From contig RDEW01000027.1 in the NCBI GenBank assembly GCA_011109175.1, positions 268,515 to 332,514 on the forward strand: a stretch of 64,000 nt of DNA, in the 5' to 3' direction. The position numbers and the translations under genes are program-made. Below are positions 46,493 to 56,984 of the stretch, piece by piece (position 1 is the first letter of the stretch; the number at the start of each line of letters is the position of its first letter). The notes beneath the pieces are model-generated. The model worked only from the letters and a program-made list of their open reading frames with translations. It was not told the DNA's origin and did not search any database. This DNA comes from Dicyema japonicum (lineage: Eukaryota; Dicyemida; Rhombozoa; Dicyemidae).

Positions 46493-47576
46493 ATAAAATT
46501 ACTTTTACTCATTTTTCTGGTATGCTTGATGAGGAATCTATTCTAAAAAATCTAACATAAACTGGATGATGCGAAAGATACCCTGTGTTCATTTTTAGTT
46601 TCTCCGAGGTGACAGTAAATCTACTTTTTGAATGTCTTTAACTGTACATTGCTTGCCAGCCAAAGTTGACCGCTCTATAGGAGCAGCCGGCTGTTGCTGC
46701 TTCCCATTTAATATTCGCTGTTCTCCTACCAGTCAGTGAGCCCTGGGTTAACTTTACTAACTAATTTTGAGGAATCATTTCTGCCTTTAACTATTTTTTG
46801 GAGTTTATGATTGTTTGGCGAGTGAAAAAAATGATGAGAATAAATGAGACAAACTCTAAGCTGGTTAGGATTGTAAAGTATTTTTTATTTACATGACTCT
46901 GGACCAAACTAACTACTCACTTTCGACACGTTCAAGCGGAGACCTCATCTTGCCCCCTTCCTATTCCACCAGAAAAGTAAAAGATTTTGAAAGTTTCTTA
47001 ATGCTTTCTCTATTCCGATTAGTTCAATACAATCGACTTGGTAAATCCATCAAAATTTTTTAAATAACCCCAGATATACTCGAAATAAGTTTTTCCATTA
47101 CCCCTTGTCGAGTGGGATGCTTCCCTTTCAAGTATTTGCCATTATGAGAACCCTCCATTGTAGTAGGGAAGAGATAGATCTTTTTTGGATTCCGGCAAGG
47201 CATTTGAGGTCTCCTGAGTTAGATCCAATGACGCCTCTAGGAATTTAAGAAGGCACAGAACAGAAATTATTCAACAAAGTAAATAGCGGTGTGGGAATCG
47301 GCTTCACAGCTACAGCACTACGCTACCTGATTGCCCCAAAATCAAAGAATGTTAAAGAAATTTCTACATATTCATACAGTTTACTCATTCGGGAAGTGAA
47401 GCAGCAACATTAACAACTCGGAAAAAGTAAAAATGAGTATTTAAAAGAGGAAAAGGCGATACCAAGCACATTTGGTCAAAGGATATACAAAAGTTTTCGT
47501 CTAAAGAACATATCATGTCCTGGATAAAGTATATAAGACCGTTGTTCAAGAGACAGCAGGCAAATTATTAGGAAAA
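46493..47576. other. Intergenic, no gene recognised
   Basis: Follows calpain-7. 46680-46760 is GC-richer (GAGCAGCCGGCTGTTGCTGC) and may be repeat-derived. No conserved frame, RNA or known repeat identified. Confidence 0.4.
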
Positions 47577-47735
47577 TGTCAGCACAATTTCCTGAAAAAA
47601 AGATCGAGATGTATCACCCCAAATATCCCTATCGTAAAATACGGAGGTAAGAATAAAATGATATAGAGATGTTTAGCTCCTTCAGGGATCGGGAATATAT
47701 TTTTTATCGATTGGAAAACGAATTTAAATAAATAT
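47577..47735 (+). CDS. Hypothetical short frame with candidate intron
   Basis: From ATG at 47577 the frame MSAQFPEKKIEMYHPKYPY, then RKIRR, meets GTAAGAATAAAATGATATAG. Skipping to the AG near 47684 continues as DREYIFYRLENEFK and a stop. The basic, Tyr-rich 38-residue peptide is not recognised. It may be a fragment or chance. Confidence 0.25.
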
Positions 47736-47992
47736 AGCAGAATATCGACGTTTCAGAAAGATGAAGATCTAAAAATAGTAAAATGATTGGTTTGAAATAA
47801 AGAAACTGATAAATGACTGTTAATATCGAGACCTCAATCACCATCCTCTTCCAACATAGACAATACTGTGAACAGACACACAGAACTGCACTCACCCACC
47901 AAATACACTAAAAATTCCCACTAAAACCAAAAATAGAAACGTCAGCAATAATATATAGAAAATTGAGCAACACTAATAAATTTATAAATATA

Positions 47993-50295
47993 TCAGTAAT
48001 CCACATTCCCCACATGAGCATTAGAACTTGGAGCCCCAGAAGTCCGTTTTAATTCAGTAGAAGAAACATTTGAAATTCTAAATAACCAAAACAGCGACCT
48101 TTCCTCACATTGAACATCTCCAACATTCCCAATAGTCGCAAATGGGTCTTCAAACAAATTACTCTCTACACTCTGAGGGGTAAAAAAGTCACCAACAGAG
48201 ACAACGGGAGCCCTGTATAATTAAAAACCAGCACAAACGGGAAATTCGCAAATCTGCTGACCGTAGGATAAGTTGGTTCGCAACTCCCACTCCTTGCACT
48301 ACTGGCAATAGACTCTGAATATTTGCCTGATGAAGGAGCTCCATAGTTTTGTGGAATGTTTACCATTAGACGATTATTAGGACGTGTTTGTCCCTCGTAA
48401 ACATTTTGAAAATTCGGTTGAGAATTGGGATTCAAATAACGAACAGACCCATGTCCTTTTTCCCTACGTAAAGAGCTTGTCGATTGATTGGCAAAGGTAG
48501 ACATCAGTGGATTAGTCTCAGATACAGGTAAACTAGATGTTTGGCCATTTGAAGACTGAATGGTAGATATAGGAAACCCTCTGGTCAAGTTACTCCCAAC
48601 TGAAGACAAATCCGTAGGAATTCTGCGTTCTGATTGTTCATTAGTGGGTAATCTATAATCGTAGATATTCAGAGCATCTCCTCTGCAGTAATAATTATAA
48701 AATCACCTTTTCAGTTCATTCAAAGACCCCACAACAGCATTGGTGGTCTTTTTCGACAAATTGGACTCGTTCATAAAGCTCAACAAGCAAGGATGTAGCT
48801 CACGTGGGGGACCACTTTGAACAAAGGGCCTATTTGACTCGTTGATCTTCCTTTCCATATTTAGCGAGCATTCTAAGGAGACAATCCTAAAAAATTAACA
48901 AATTAAACTTCTCCTCCAATTCTGAAATTGTTTGCTCGTGTCTCCCAACCACCAGCTGTGCCGTCCTGTACTTGTCTTCCATCAAATTGCGGGCATGTCT
49001 CACTGTGTCAATTAGGTTGTCGTACTCCTTCAAATGCGCTCTAAGATGTCTATGACGGCGAACCTATGAAGACAGGCGTTAGTCTCATACTCAGTTATTT
49101 TCTTTTCCACTTGAATCTTTTCACGTGTTAAAACCAACATTTCCGCCTTTTCCTCGTAAATTTGACTATTCAAGTTAAAACTGTAAGTACTTCATGGTGG
49201 AATTTAGCAGGTCGTTAGTAAGGGAGATTCTTCCCTCCAAGTCGTTTATTTCCTTCTTCATACTTGCAATCTGGCTGTCCCCGGCAGAAACCTTAGCCTC
49301 GACGACTTCCAACTGGGCTGGAGGTTATAGGAAGAATACATCTCAACTCCACAACTTTATCCTCACTTAGACTCAGCTTTTTCAGGCATGACAAGTAGTT
49401 TGACCGCAGTTCGTTGGGGGACTGCAGATCCTCCACAATCTTCTTTATCACAGAAACGTCATCAGTGGTCTCCAAGTTGGAATCCATCAAAAATTGAGCA
49501 AGAACGTTCTCAATGAGGATTTCCTGTCTCTGACTGTTAACAACAAGGCAAACTGAACAGGTCTCTTCCATCAGCTTGAGTCTCTCCAAATTCTTTCTCA
49601 TCAAGAGAATTCTAGAATGCCACATAAGAAATACTCATCATCTTTTGAGGCGATCTCGGAAGAGATATTTTTAATAGTCGAACTGTTATGACTGTTTTCT
49701 GTGGAAAGCTGTTCAATCTCAAAATCCCTAGTTTGCAGGAGAAGTTTTAAGTTTTCATTCAAATTATCACTTAATTCCTTTTCCTGTTGTAACAGTTTCA
49801 ATGAATTCTCCAAATTGGCCTTTTCCGACTCCAAATTTTTAAAATTTTCATTATTTGAACAGTTCTGTAATTATATTTTCTGTTTTACAATTTCTTCCAA
49901 CTCGGCAACCTTGTTAGTCAAGTTTTTTAATTCTTCGTTCAAATATAGAGATTCCTGTTGATTGTGGATCAGCGCCTTCTGAATCTCCACAAAATTTACT
50001 AGGAATAAATAAACAAAAGCACAACATCTTCGATTGTCGATCAGTTTTGAGAAGAGCTAAAAATAACTAAGAACGGTACACGTGGAACGACTAAACATGT
50101 TTTTATGAGAAAAAGTCCGAAAAGAGTTGAAATTATGGTCGAAATAAGTCCAATGGTAAATTCATTGAAATTTTCTAATACTTCAGTCACCACACCGCTT
50201 TGGAGATTCTCCTGAACGGTAGATGCCAGAGAAATTACCTTGTGAACAACCCATTGTCCTATCTTCGAGAAAATATTGTACCAAAAGGATGACAT
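47993..50295 (-). CDS. Single-pass membrane coiled-coil protein, golgin or TANGO1/cTAGE5-like layout
   Basis: Eleven introns (20-27 nt, one of 41 nt at 49050-49090) splice to 677 codons exactly. The N-terminus (MSSFWYNIFSKIGQWVVHKV) leads to a TM helix at about residues 47-72 (FTIGLISTIISTLFGLFLI). Then comes an almost continuous coiled coil to about residue 430, with NEELKNLTNKVAELEEI, LENSLKLLQQEKELSDNLNE, DDEILLMRKNLERLKLMEE, MKKEINDLEGRISL and RHEQTISELEEKIVSLECSL. The last 240 residues are Ser/Asn/Pro-rich and probably disordered (STIQSSNGQTSSLP, NNRLMVNIPQNYGAPSSG). One TM followed by a long coil and a disordered tail is the plan of TANGO1/cTAGE5 ER-export factors and of some golgins. 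The tail is not Pro-rich enough to decide and there is no SH3 domain. The C-terminal exon choices (introns near 48165-48185 and 48085) are less certain than the rest. It converges with calpain-7. Confidence 0.8.
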
Positions 50296-50552
50296 CTTAT
50301 TTCTAAGAAAATAATATCATTAAGTATTACTTATAATCGCAACAAGATTATGTACGCGTTTTAGATAATTTTTAAAATTTGATTTAAAATAATAAATTTA
50401 AATTTTTATGTATTTAATAGAACAAAGTTAGTTGCCATGTTAAGGTCTCCATTATGGCCTGCTAAAATTAATGGCCGCTTGGCGCCATATGGTGCTTCGT
50501 GTCTAATTGGTGAAGTTTCTGTTTGTTCGTTTGTTCCTTTTCTCTCTTTCTA
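50296..50552. other. Upstream region of the coiled-coil gene
   Basis: AT-rich 50340-50420, then GC-richer GGCCGCTTGGCGCCATATGG. The segment at 50540 onward is repeat R4. No promoter motif can be named. Confidence 0.35.
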
Positions 50553-50975
50553 TTAGAGAGGCGTCATGTAATCCACCTCTCTAGGCGCCCAATGCCAGGC
50601 CGGCACGAAAAATTCCTTTAACTTATTGGTCATGAACCGGAACAAGTTGACCTTTCTCCATATAAATCTCTCCATCCCGGACAAGAATAGAGAGCATCCA
50701 AAGAAAACCGTAACAAAAGTCTCGACTATCTTCTCGTCAGGGAACAAAGCCCCAAGGCGGGTTTGGAAAATGGAAAACTCGTCCGTTGGAAAGCTAACAT
50801 CTACAATCTCTAAATTCCGCATATTCAGGAATAACGCCGATAATCGAGGCATCTCCACCAATCGTTTAATCGTCGAGGTACCGAACATTAAAAGGGCCCG
50901 AGATCTTCTCACTCGTAACGGAAAAAAGAGGTCCAGGGGATCATCTAGCTGAACATCTGTAGAAGATGGGCACAA
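50545..50975 (-). mobile_element. Repeat R4 element with a 140-codon frame
   Basis: An intact minus-strand frame contains RSRALLMFGTSTIKRLVEMP, RLSALFLNMRNLEIVDVSF and MERFIWRKVNLFRFM, ending PAWHWAPREVDYMTPL. The end and its 3' flank (GGCGTCATG, GGCGCC) recur at 16420-16510 and 51345-51385, so the frame belongs to a dispersed element. The product is unrecognised; an ORF1- or C-terminus-like origin is possible. Confidence 0.5.
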
Positions 50976-51599
50976 TGTGATCTCCGATTACAAGCTAACT
51001 CTCAAATCCGTAAGACGGATGGAAAAATTTTGCTATTTCATTCGTCCTAGAAACCCAAAACTCCAGCATGAGATTGAGCCTGAATACATTGTAGATATCT
51101 AGTTTCACAAGTAGTTTGTGCTCTCTGAGATAACAGGAAATAAACTACCGTGTTGAATGAATGGCGACCTCACATCCATGAGGGACACCAAGGCCCAAAA
51201 TTTATTTTATAAAAAGTTCAACTTTTATCCAAAATTTAACAACTTTTGATGTTGCCTGCGTCGTGATTATCTTTAAGTTCGATTCCCAAACCATTACCTG
51301 TTTGGTCAAAGAATACCTTTATGTTCTTTGGTTTCTTTACTTTCCAAAAGGCGTCATGAAGTCCACCTAACTCATTAAAGTCGCAGTGCTTCGACGACGT
51401 ACAAAAGGATTCTGTTCTTCCTACTCCAGTAGAGGGGTTCTAACAATGACTGATATGGATGTATGTTATGCTTAAAAAGGGTGCGTCTCAATCAAGCGTG
51501 GGAACATGATATACCTTAATTAGATGTTAACTAAATCTTAGCCTCTTTCAAGTATATCCGGGGTTATCGAATAAATAACAAAACGTTTTAACTGGATAC

Positions 51600-52035
51600 C
51601 CCGCCATACCTAAACCTGTTGGCCTGGACAGAGGAGACGGAAAACGTCCTGACGAGATCACAATTTTCCCATTCGAAGAGGGGAAACCTTTGGTCTGGGA
51701 TGCTACTAGTGTGGATCCACTTAGCCCATCCAATATTGTCGGGAGCGCGGTAGACACACTCTTTGCCGCGGAAAAATCAATGAGGGTAAAGGAGAAGAAA
51801 CACGAATCCCTACGAGACCGATTCGCGTTCTATCCGATTGCGGTCGAGACAACTGGAGGAATAAATGGAAAATCGCTTCGCTTCCTTAAAGAAACTTGAC
51901 GACGTGTGGCTTCTTAGTTGATTTCTGGTGCAATCGTGAGAGACAACGCAACGTCGATAATGTCGGCGGGGTCCACTTTGATGGATGGCTGTGTTAATTA
52001 ATTATTGATTATTACTATCGATAAATTTATTATTT
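51600..52035 (+). mobile_element. Family A non-LTR retrotransposon, 3' end with open frame
   Basis: The plus strand reads GLDRGDGKRPDEITIFPFEE, GKPLVWDATSVDPLSPSNIV, AAEKSMRVKEKKHESLRDRF and AFYPIAVETTGGINGKSLRF, with a stop at 51898. It is the best copy of the DGKRPDG...LVWDxT...VETTG part. The non-coding 3' end to GTTAATTAATTATTGATTAT matches 140-290. Confidence 0.8.
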
Positions 52036-53039
52036 TTTCAAAAAAATAGGATTTTACTAAAAAAACATTAACCAGATAAGCCATTATTTTCACTAAAAAT
52101 TGAAAACCAAAGACAGCTAAAAAAGTAAGAATGTCCCACCTAACTAAGTGCCCGCAGATCGACAAGTAGGAGATCGAAATTGGCGTAGACTCTAAAATGT
52201 CTTTATAATGTTGAGTTTTCGAAGACTCTTTGGCAGAACGTCTTTCACATTTTGAGAAAATGAGAGCAAGGGTTCAAGGTCACTCCAGGATTCTTGGATG
52301 TCTCAGTATGGGAATAAGTTCCCCATAAGGTTTGATTTCTAGCATATCCCTTTGTCTCCGGTCGGTTAAAAATGATATATTGGATCTTTTCCGGGGATGC
52401 GGAAAATTAGAAAATAAAAATATATTTAATCAATTAATATTCTTAATGATTTAAATTTTTGTTTTTCTCTGTCACATGAACAAATCTAATTTTGAAGCGA
52501 ATCTTCTAGTACGGCAAATTGGTAAACTTAGAAATACCTTGACGAAAAACTGAAGGAAGTTCTAGGACAACAGAATTCGAAGAGTAAATCTATTTTTGAC
52601 TTTGCAGTTACAAATGATGCTAAAATTCTTCTTGGTTGCTTAGTGGAGACGTTTATGAAAGGTTGTTTGCTGCCGTGAAGTGTAGAAAGCGTGGAAAGGG
52701 CAACTTTGCAGGCTAAGGTATTATATGAGTCAAATTTAGGCTGAATCGTTTACTGAATTACAAATACAGCATTTGACTTCGATTATAGGACTTTTGGTCT
52801 AAATTTACCTAATTCTTTAGGTTTTAGACTTTTCTTGATATTTTATGTAATGAAACAGATTGTGATTCATTAATAGACAACTGATGGAATGGTAGGCTAA
52901 GTTTAACATTTCATTGTCTGCTGGGCTTTCGTTTTGATTTTAGGCAGATTTTTGTATAGTTTAACCTTTGCCGTGGAAACCTGAGGCATAGCTCAACGCC
53001 ATCCCAAGTGGGGTATTGGGAACTTCTCTAGATGAATCC
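52036..53039. other. Intergenic, no gene; family B end fragment
   Basis: 52135-52170 has CACCTAACTAAGTG(CC)CGCAGATCGACAAG, a degraded reverse family B 3' end. The rest is AT-rich with no recognised frame. Confidence 0.45.
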
Positions 53040-53560
53040 GTTCAAGTTGGAGTTTTACTTCGCCTTGGACTAAAGATTTGCATCATGTGAGCATTAATGT
53101 TATGGACTTAATCTTATCGTTTGCAGGAGCAGGTCCCCAGGGATACTACCTTAACTGAGGTCTTTAGACGGGTTTTGAGGACAGATGAGTTCCACTGTGT
53201 AGTCGAATTGTCATTGTATGTAGACGCAATGAATAACGACCAGATGGAATGACCATTTCCGTTCTTGCCTAGGAAACCCCTAGTCTGAGACGTCACGTGT
53301 ATGGACACTATCTTTGAACAACCCTACCTAAAGTGTTCCCAGTGACTTTCCAATGCCGAAACGTCAAAGTGCCAGAAGTATCTAAGAGGTGCTGTTTGCT
53401 TTTCTTGCCGTGGAAACTTCCGGAATCCATGAACATTCATCCTATGCTTTTGTAGAGCGACTCGAAAAACTTGACTTCCAAGATCGTTTACTTCCCAAAA
53501 AATCCCAAGAGGGAATAGCGATACATTGTGGGTCCTCAACTCTAATTTTTTTGAACTTTT
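53040..53560 (+). mobile_element. Family A non-LTR retrotransposon fragment
   Basis: Plus-strand frames give FRRVLRTDEFHCVVELSLYV, PFLPRKPLVxDVTCMDTIFE and FLAVETSGIHEHSSYAFVER with LEKLDFQDR, the family A block order, in several phases. Confidence 0.65.
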
Positions 53561-54199
53561 GGCATATAAATAACAAAGGGTGCTTAACCTTGATTTTTAT
53601 GAAAATAACAAAGCCCGAAGTCATTTTATTTTGTCAATTGTGGATAACTCTCATAGCTCAAAATGTCAAGACTCGGAGGTCTTTGAGGTTGCACACTCCC
53701 TTCGTGAACTAGGATGGTAAGTTTTTTATTTCGGAGAAATTGTCGAATAACACTTTTTAAACCAAGTCCTTATCCCTTTAATTAATGTTTAAAGCCTCGC
53801 AAGTTCAGTTCGCTTTTCTCGGGGAACTTTTGCCAGAATTAACAAAAAAGTTCTTATTGATTTAATAATGATTTTTGGTTTTGAATAAATAAATTAGTGC
53901 TTCTACAGGAATTAGGTTCGGATTACATATACAGGGTTTTCAAGACTTAAGTGAGAAGTACTTCACATCAATCGGAGAAATTTTAACATCTAGGAGAGAA
54001 TTGATAACATTTTTAGACTTTCTAATAAAATATAAAAAAATGAATATAAAATGTCTTGTAAGGCTATTTATTAGATAACATAACATAATTTATTTCGCAA
54101 AACCCCAACTAACTAAACAAGGTAAGAGCCATTAACTAAAGAGGAAAAACCAAAAATTTGGGGTCGTCTATATCGGGGCACTCTCATGAGACACCGTAT
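53561..54199. other. AT-rich intergenic, no gene recognised
   Basis: Nothing beyond short frames and A/T runs. Confidence 0.4.
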
Positions 54200-54520
54200 G
54201 TCTCTTCTCCGTAAAAAGCCCAATTACAATGCGAGTTTCCACAAGCAATGTAATAAATCACCGATTCTTCTCGTTTTTCTTTCGTATTTCGTCATCAATT
54301 TCAGATGCTAAATCCAAATTCATGTGCTTCAATTTAGTTTCGTTTATAATTAGAACTTCCATCTGGATCGTGCTGGCTATAGCAACCAGCACTGAGGCCC
54401 GTTTCCGAAGAGAATGGACATTAATCAGGGTTATCCTGACTACTGGTTTTTTTCGGTGGCTGCCCTCTCTTCTCTGTATGAAGCTTCTACTGTCTCTTTT
54501 TTAGAATGTTTCTTACTATA
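54200..54520 (-). mobile_element. EEP endonuclease fragment, 5' end of a non-LTR element
   Basis: The reverse complement of 54340-54480 is nearly identical to 60300-60435, including the start region of the endonuclease (VVRITLINVHSLRKRASVLV and the LIINETKL motif). Broken and short. Confidence 0.75.
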
Positions 54521-55139
54521 TGTTCCTATTCCAGCCAGTTTTTAATTTCCTATTTCGTTCCAGTTTTGGAAACTTCACTTTCTCCATTATGGGCATTTTC
54601 TCGTTTTTAGAAATAATTTTCCATTCGATTCTTTCCTTTTTTGGTCAATTTTGTTTTTTTTCGCTATGTTAGCTTCAACAGCCTTGGGACATCTTCCATA
54701 ATTGCAAAGTCGATGGATGAACCACAATTAAAGGACTTATTATTGTTTGTAACCGGACACTGCGATCTTCTATGTGAATCAGAACAAACAAGGCATCTTT
54801 CAACACATCTCCATTAGGCCTGATGTATGTTTCTCAAACTCGTAGTATATTTATTCTTGTAGCACCAGTGGCACCACTTATTCACCAGTGGCACCACGGC
54901 CTATTTATTAGAATTTGAAAGGATTCATTTATATTTTTTTTAAAAATTAAAATATTACCTGAACAAAAAATATCCGTAGCTGGTGAACAGTGAACATCGT
55001 AGCTGGTGTTGAATTTAAAATTTCAATTCGAAAACAACTATGGACGAATTTTAAAAGAAAAAAAACTCTTAGCCGTTTTTTTAATAAAAAAAGGTGAATC
55101 TTAGCCATATACTGGCTATAGAATATGATAAAATAGACT
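54521..55139. other. AT-rich intergenic; tandem CACCAGTGGCACCAC
   Basis: Two adjacent copies of CACCAGTGGCACCAC occur at about 54858-54898, and GTGAACAGTGAACATCGTAG at 54980-55000 also repeats internally. No gene recognised. Confidence 0.4.
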
Positions 55140-55300
55140 ATCTAACGAGCAGACTAACTGAGTGAGTATATGATTATGAGAATGCACGGCATCCCCTAGC
55201 TAAGTCAAGTGTGTCTACGAGGAAACACACCATTGTAACGACCGAGAAAACAAAAGCAACCCACCTAGGCACTATCAGGCCTTTTTATCTCTTAAGAATG
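55140..55300 (+). mobile_element. Family D retrotransposon 3' fragment
   Basis: Matches 59020-59130: ATGAGAATGCACGGCATC, AAGTCAAGTGTGTCTACGAG, AACGACCGAGAAAACA and GCAACCCACCTAGGCACTAT. It covers the end of the frame after RMH...WVKC and the 3' UTR. Confidence 0.75.
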
Positions 55301-55884
55301 GTGTAGTAATATCAAATTGGAGATGCAAAGTTGGAAAACTACCTTCAGAACTAAGGAAAAGAAGTAGCTTCTACAAAGAATATCTTCTCTGGATTCGCAT
55401 GCTTCTTTTTTCTTCCTTAAGAAATGCATTGCAACGGAACTCACTGCTATCAGCTAATAATACCCTGAAACAGTCGGAGTCAATGCAACACGTCAAGTTC
55501 GATGAGCTCGGATGGACAATGTGTAAACACCTGTAAGATGGGGAGGGGCATTGGGCTAAGGTCCTCATGGAAGTTGTAATACCTGCTTACATTTCTAAAA
55601 ATATTCGTTTAGTCAAAGGAACTATAGAACTTAAATTACCTTGAGTGCAGAGTTAGCACGCGATCCTGGCTTCTTGGTTTAAAAAACTTTAATTTTTTTA
55701 AAAAAATAATCGCTTGTAAAAAAAATTATTAAAACACAAACATTAGCAATAAATCAGACTCAAGTGTTAAGAAAATGGGCATTGCTGCGGACGTTTGGCT
55801 ATTTGAGACTTAAATAGATTCAAATTAAAATTAAAAAAATTGTCATCTATTAATGAATGAATCCAAAAAATTTTAAGAAAAAAA
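55301..55884. other. Intergenic, no gene recognised
   Basis: Frames at 55371-55568 have no motif. AT-rich from 55680. Confidence 0.4.
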
Positions 55885-55956
55885 TGGTGGAGATGCGAGA
55901 ATCGAACTCGAACCTCCGCATGCTAAGCAGACATCATACCATTAGACCACATCCCG
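55885..55956 (-). tRNA. tRNA-Ala (AGC)-like gene with encoded CCA
   Basis: The minus strand reads GGGATGTGGTCTAATGGTAT, then the anticodon arm TCTGC-TTAGCAT-GCGGA with anticodon AGC, the T loop TTCGATT in a CGAG/CTCG stem, and the 3' acceptor CATCTCC-A-CCA. The acceptor pairs over six of seven positions; position 1 is C opposite C72, and the T stem has four pairs. CATCTCCA and the AGC loop are typical of animal tRNA-Ala. Discriminator A is followed in the genome by CCA and then a run of T. A templated CCA is not normal for nuclear tRNA genes and points to a copy made from a mature tRNA, so this may be a pseudogene. Confidence 0.65.
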
Positions 55957-56569
55957 TTCAAAAACTAATTATTACTCTAACGTTATTCCTACATAAAAGC
56001 TATGACTATCATGGCTTTGTTTATTTAACTCCAAGTAAGCCCAGCACCAACTTAATTAAGGAAATGTGAACATTTACTCTTGAATTGTCTATTATCAAGT
56101 AATTTATCGAATTGACTGATCGAATCGCTAGCATTCAATGGATATTAAGAAATCGATTTGTCTGTCAATAATTTCTATGTTTCTCACAATGGAAGATTAA
56201 CACTTCAATATATGAATTGATGATTTGTATTTGAGTCTATCCGGAATATGCTTTCAACTCTGTTTATGCAGACCAATTTTGTCGCAGAAGACTGGAATTT
56301 CAAAGCAAGAATTAGACGTAGTGGTGAAAACTACATTGGAAACCACGGAAGGGGCTATAGCAAGTTTTCTGGAAACTGTCTGATATACTTATGTTCACAC
56401 CGTTGGCGTGGTAGTTAGACTGACAGCCATATTTTTAAGAAAAAAGCCAGAATCTTTCAAGAGGATTCAAGAAAAACTGAGACAACTACAGGAATCAAGA
56501 TTGCTTAATTTAGTATCCTTCTTTTTCGCAAAACCCGTAATACTGGCCTTTTTTAACTGAACTTTTGTC
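55957..56569 (+). other. Intergenic with one possible coding exon
   Basis: Plus-strand 56280-56520 has KTGISKQELDVVVKTTLETT, EGAIASFLETV, a single TGA, then VGVVVRLTAIFLRKKPESFK and RIQEKLRQLQESRLLN in the same phase. It reads like protein but I cannot name it or place an intron over the stop. Confidence 0.3.
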
Positions 56570-56780
56570 GTGGGTTTGAATCTGATAGATTGACTTTTAT
56601 GTGGAGGTCAATTCTTGTCACGGATCCCATCCGTGAGGCGGCGAGTCTTTTTGACACGAAGCAGTTGTTGAAAGGGATTTTCATATCTTCTCTCAGACCA
56701 AATCCTTTGATGAAGATTACATTATGAAAACTATTCCGCCGAAGAATGAAGTGATCTTTACAATAATCTTCCGCATACTC
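56570..56780 (+). repeat. SINE-2 copy
   Basis: GTCGTGGGTTTGAATCTGAT (decayed B box), GGAGGTCAATTCTTGTCACG, GAAGCAGTTGTTGAAAGG, TTTGATGAAGATTACATTAT and CCGCCGAAGAATGAAGTGAT match 3740-3975 in order. Two copies define the family in this window. Confidence 0.65.
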
Positions 56781-56984
56781 AACTTCTGAACTTTTTTAGG
56801 CCTTCTGATTGTTTTTCATGGAATATCATCAAAGAAGATAATAATAAATTTTAAAGCAAAAAATCTATTTGATTTTTAAGTGGAAGCAATATAATTTTTT
56901 TTAAAGAAATATAATTCAAATTAATTTTACGCTTAACGGCCAGGGTATTTCCTCTATCAACAGTTATTAGTCTTTGATTTAAAA

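Noticed and set aside
54229-54504. Plus-strand 91-codon frame
   Set aside because: It is the antisense of an endonuclease fragment that matches 60300-60435.
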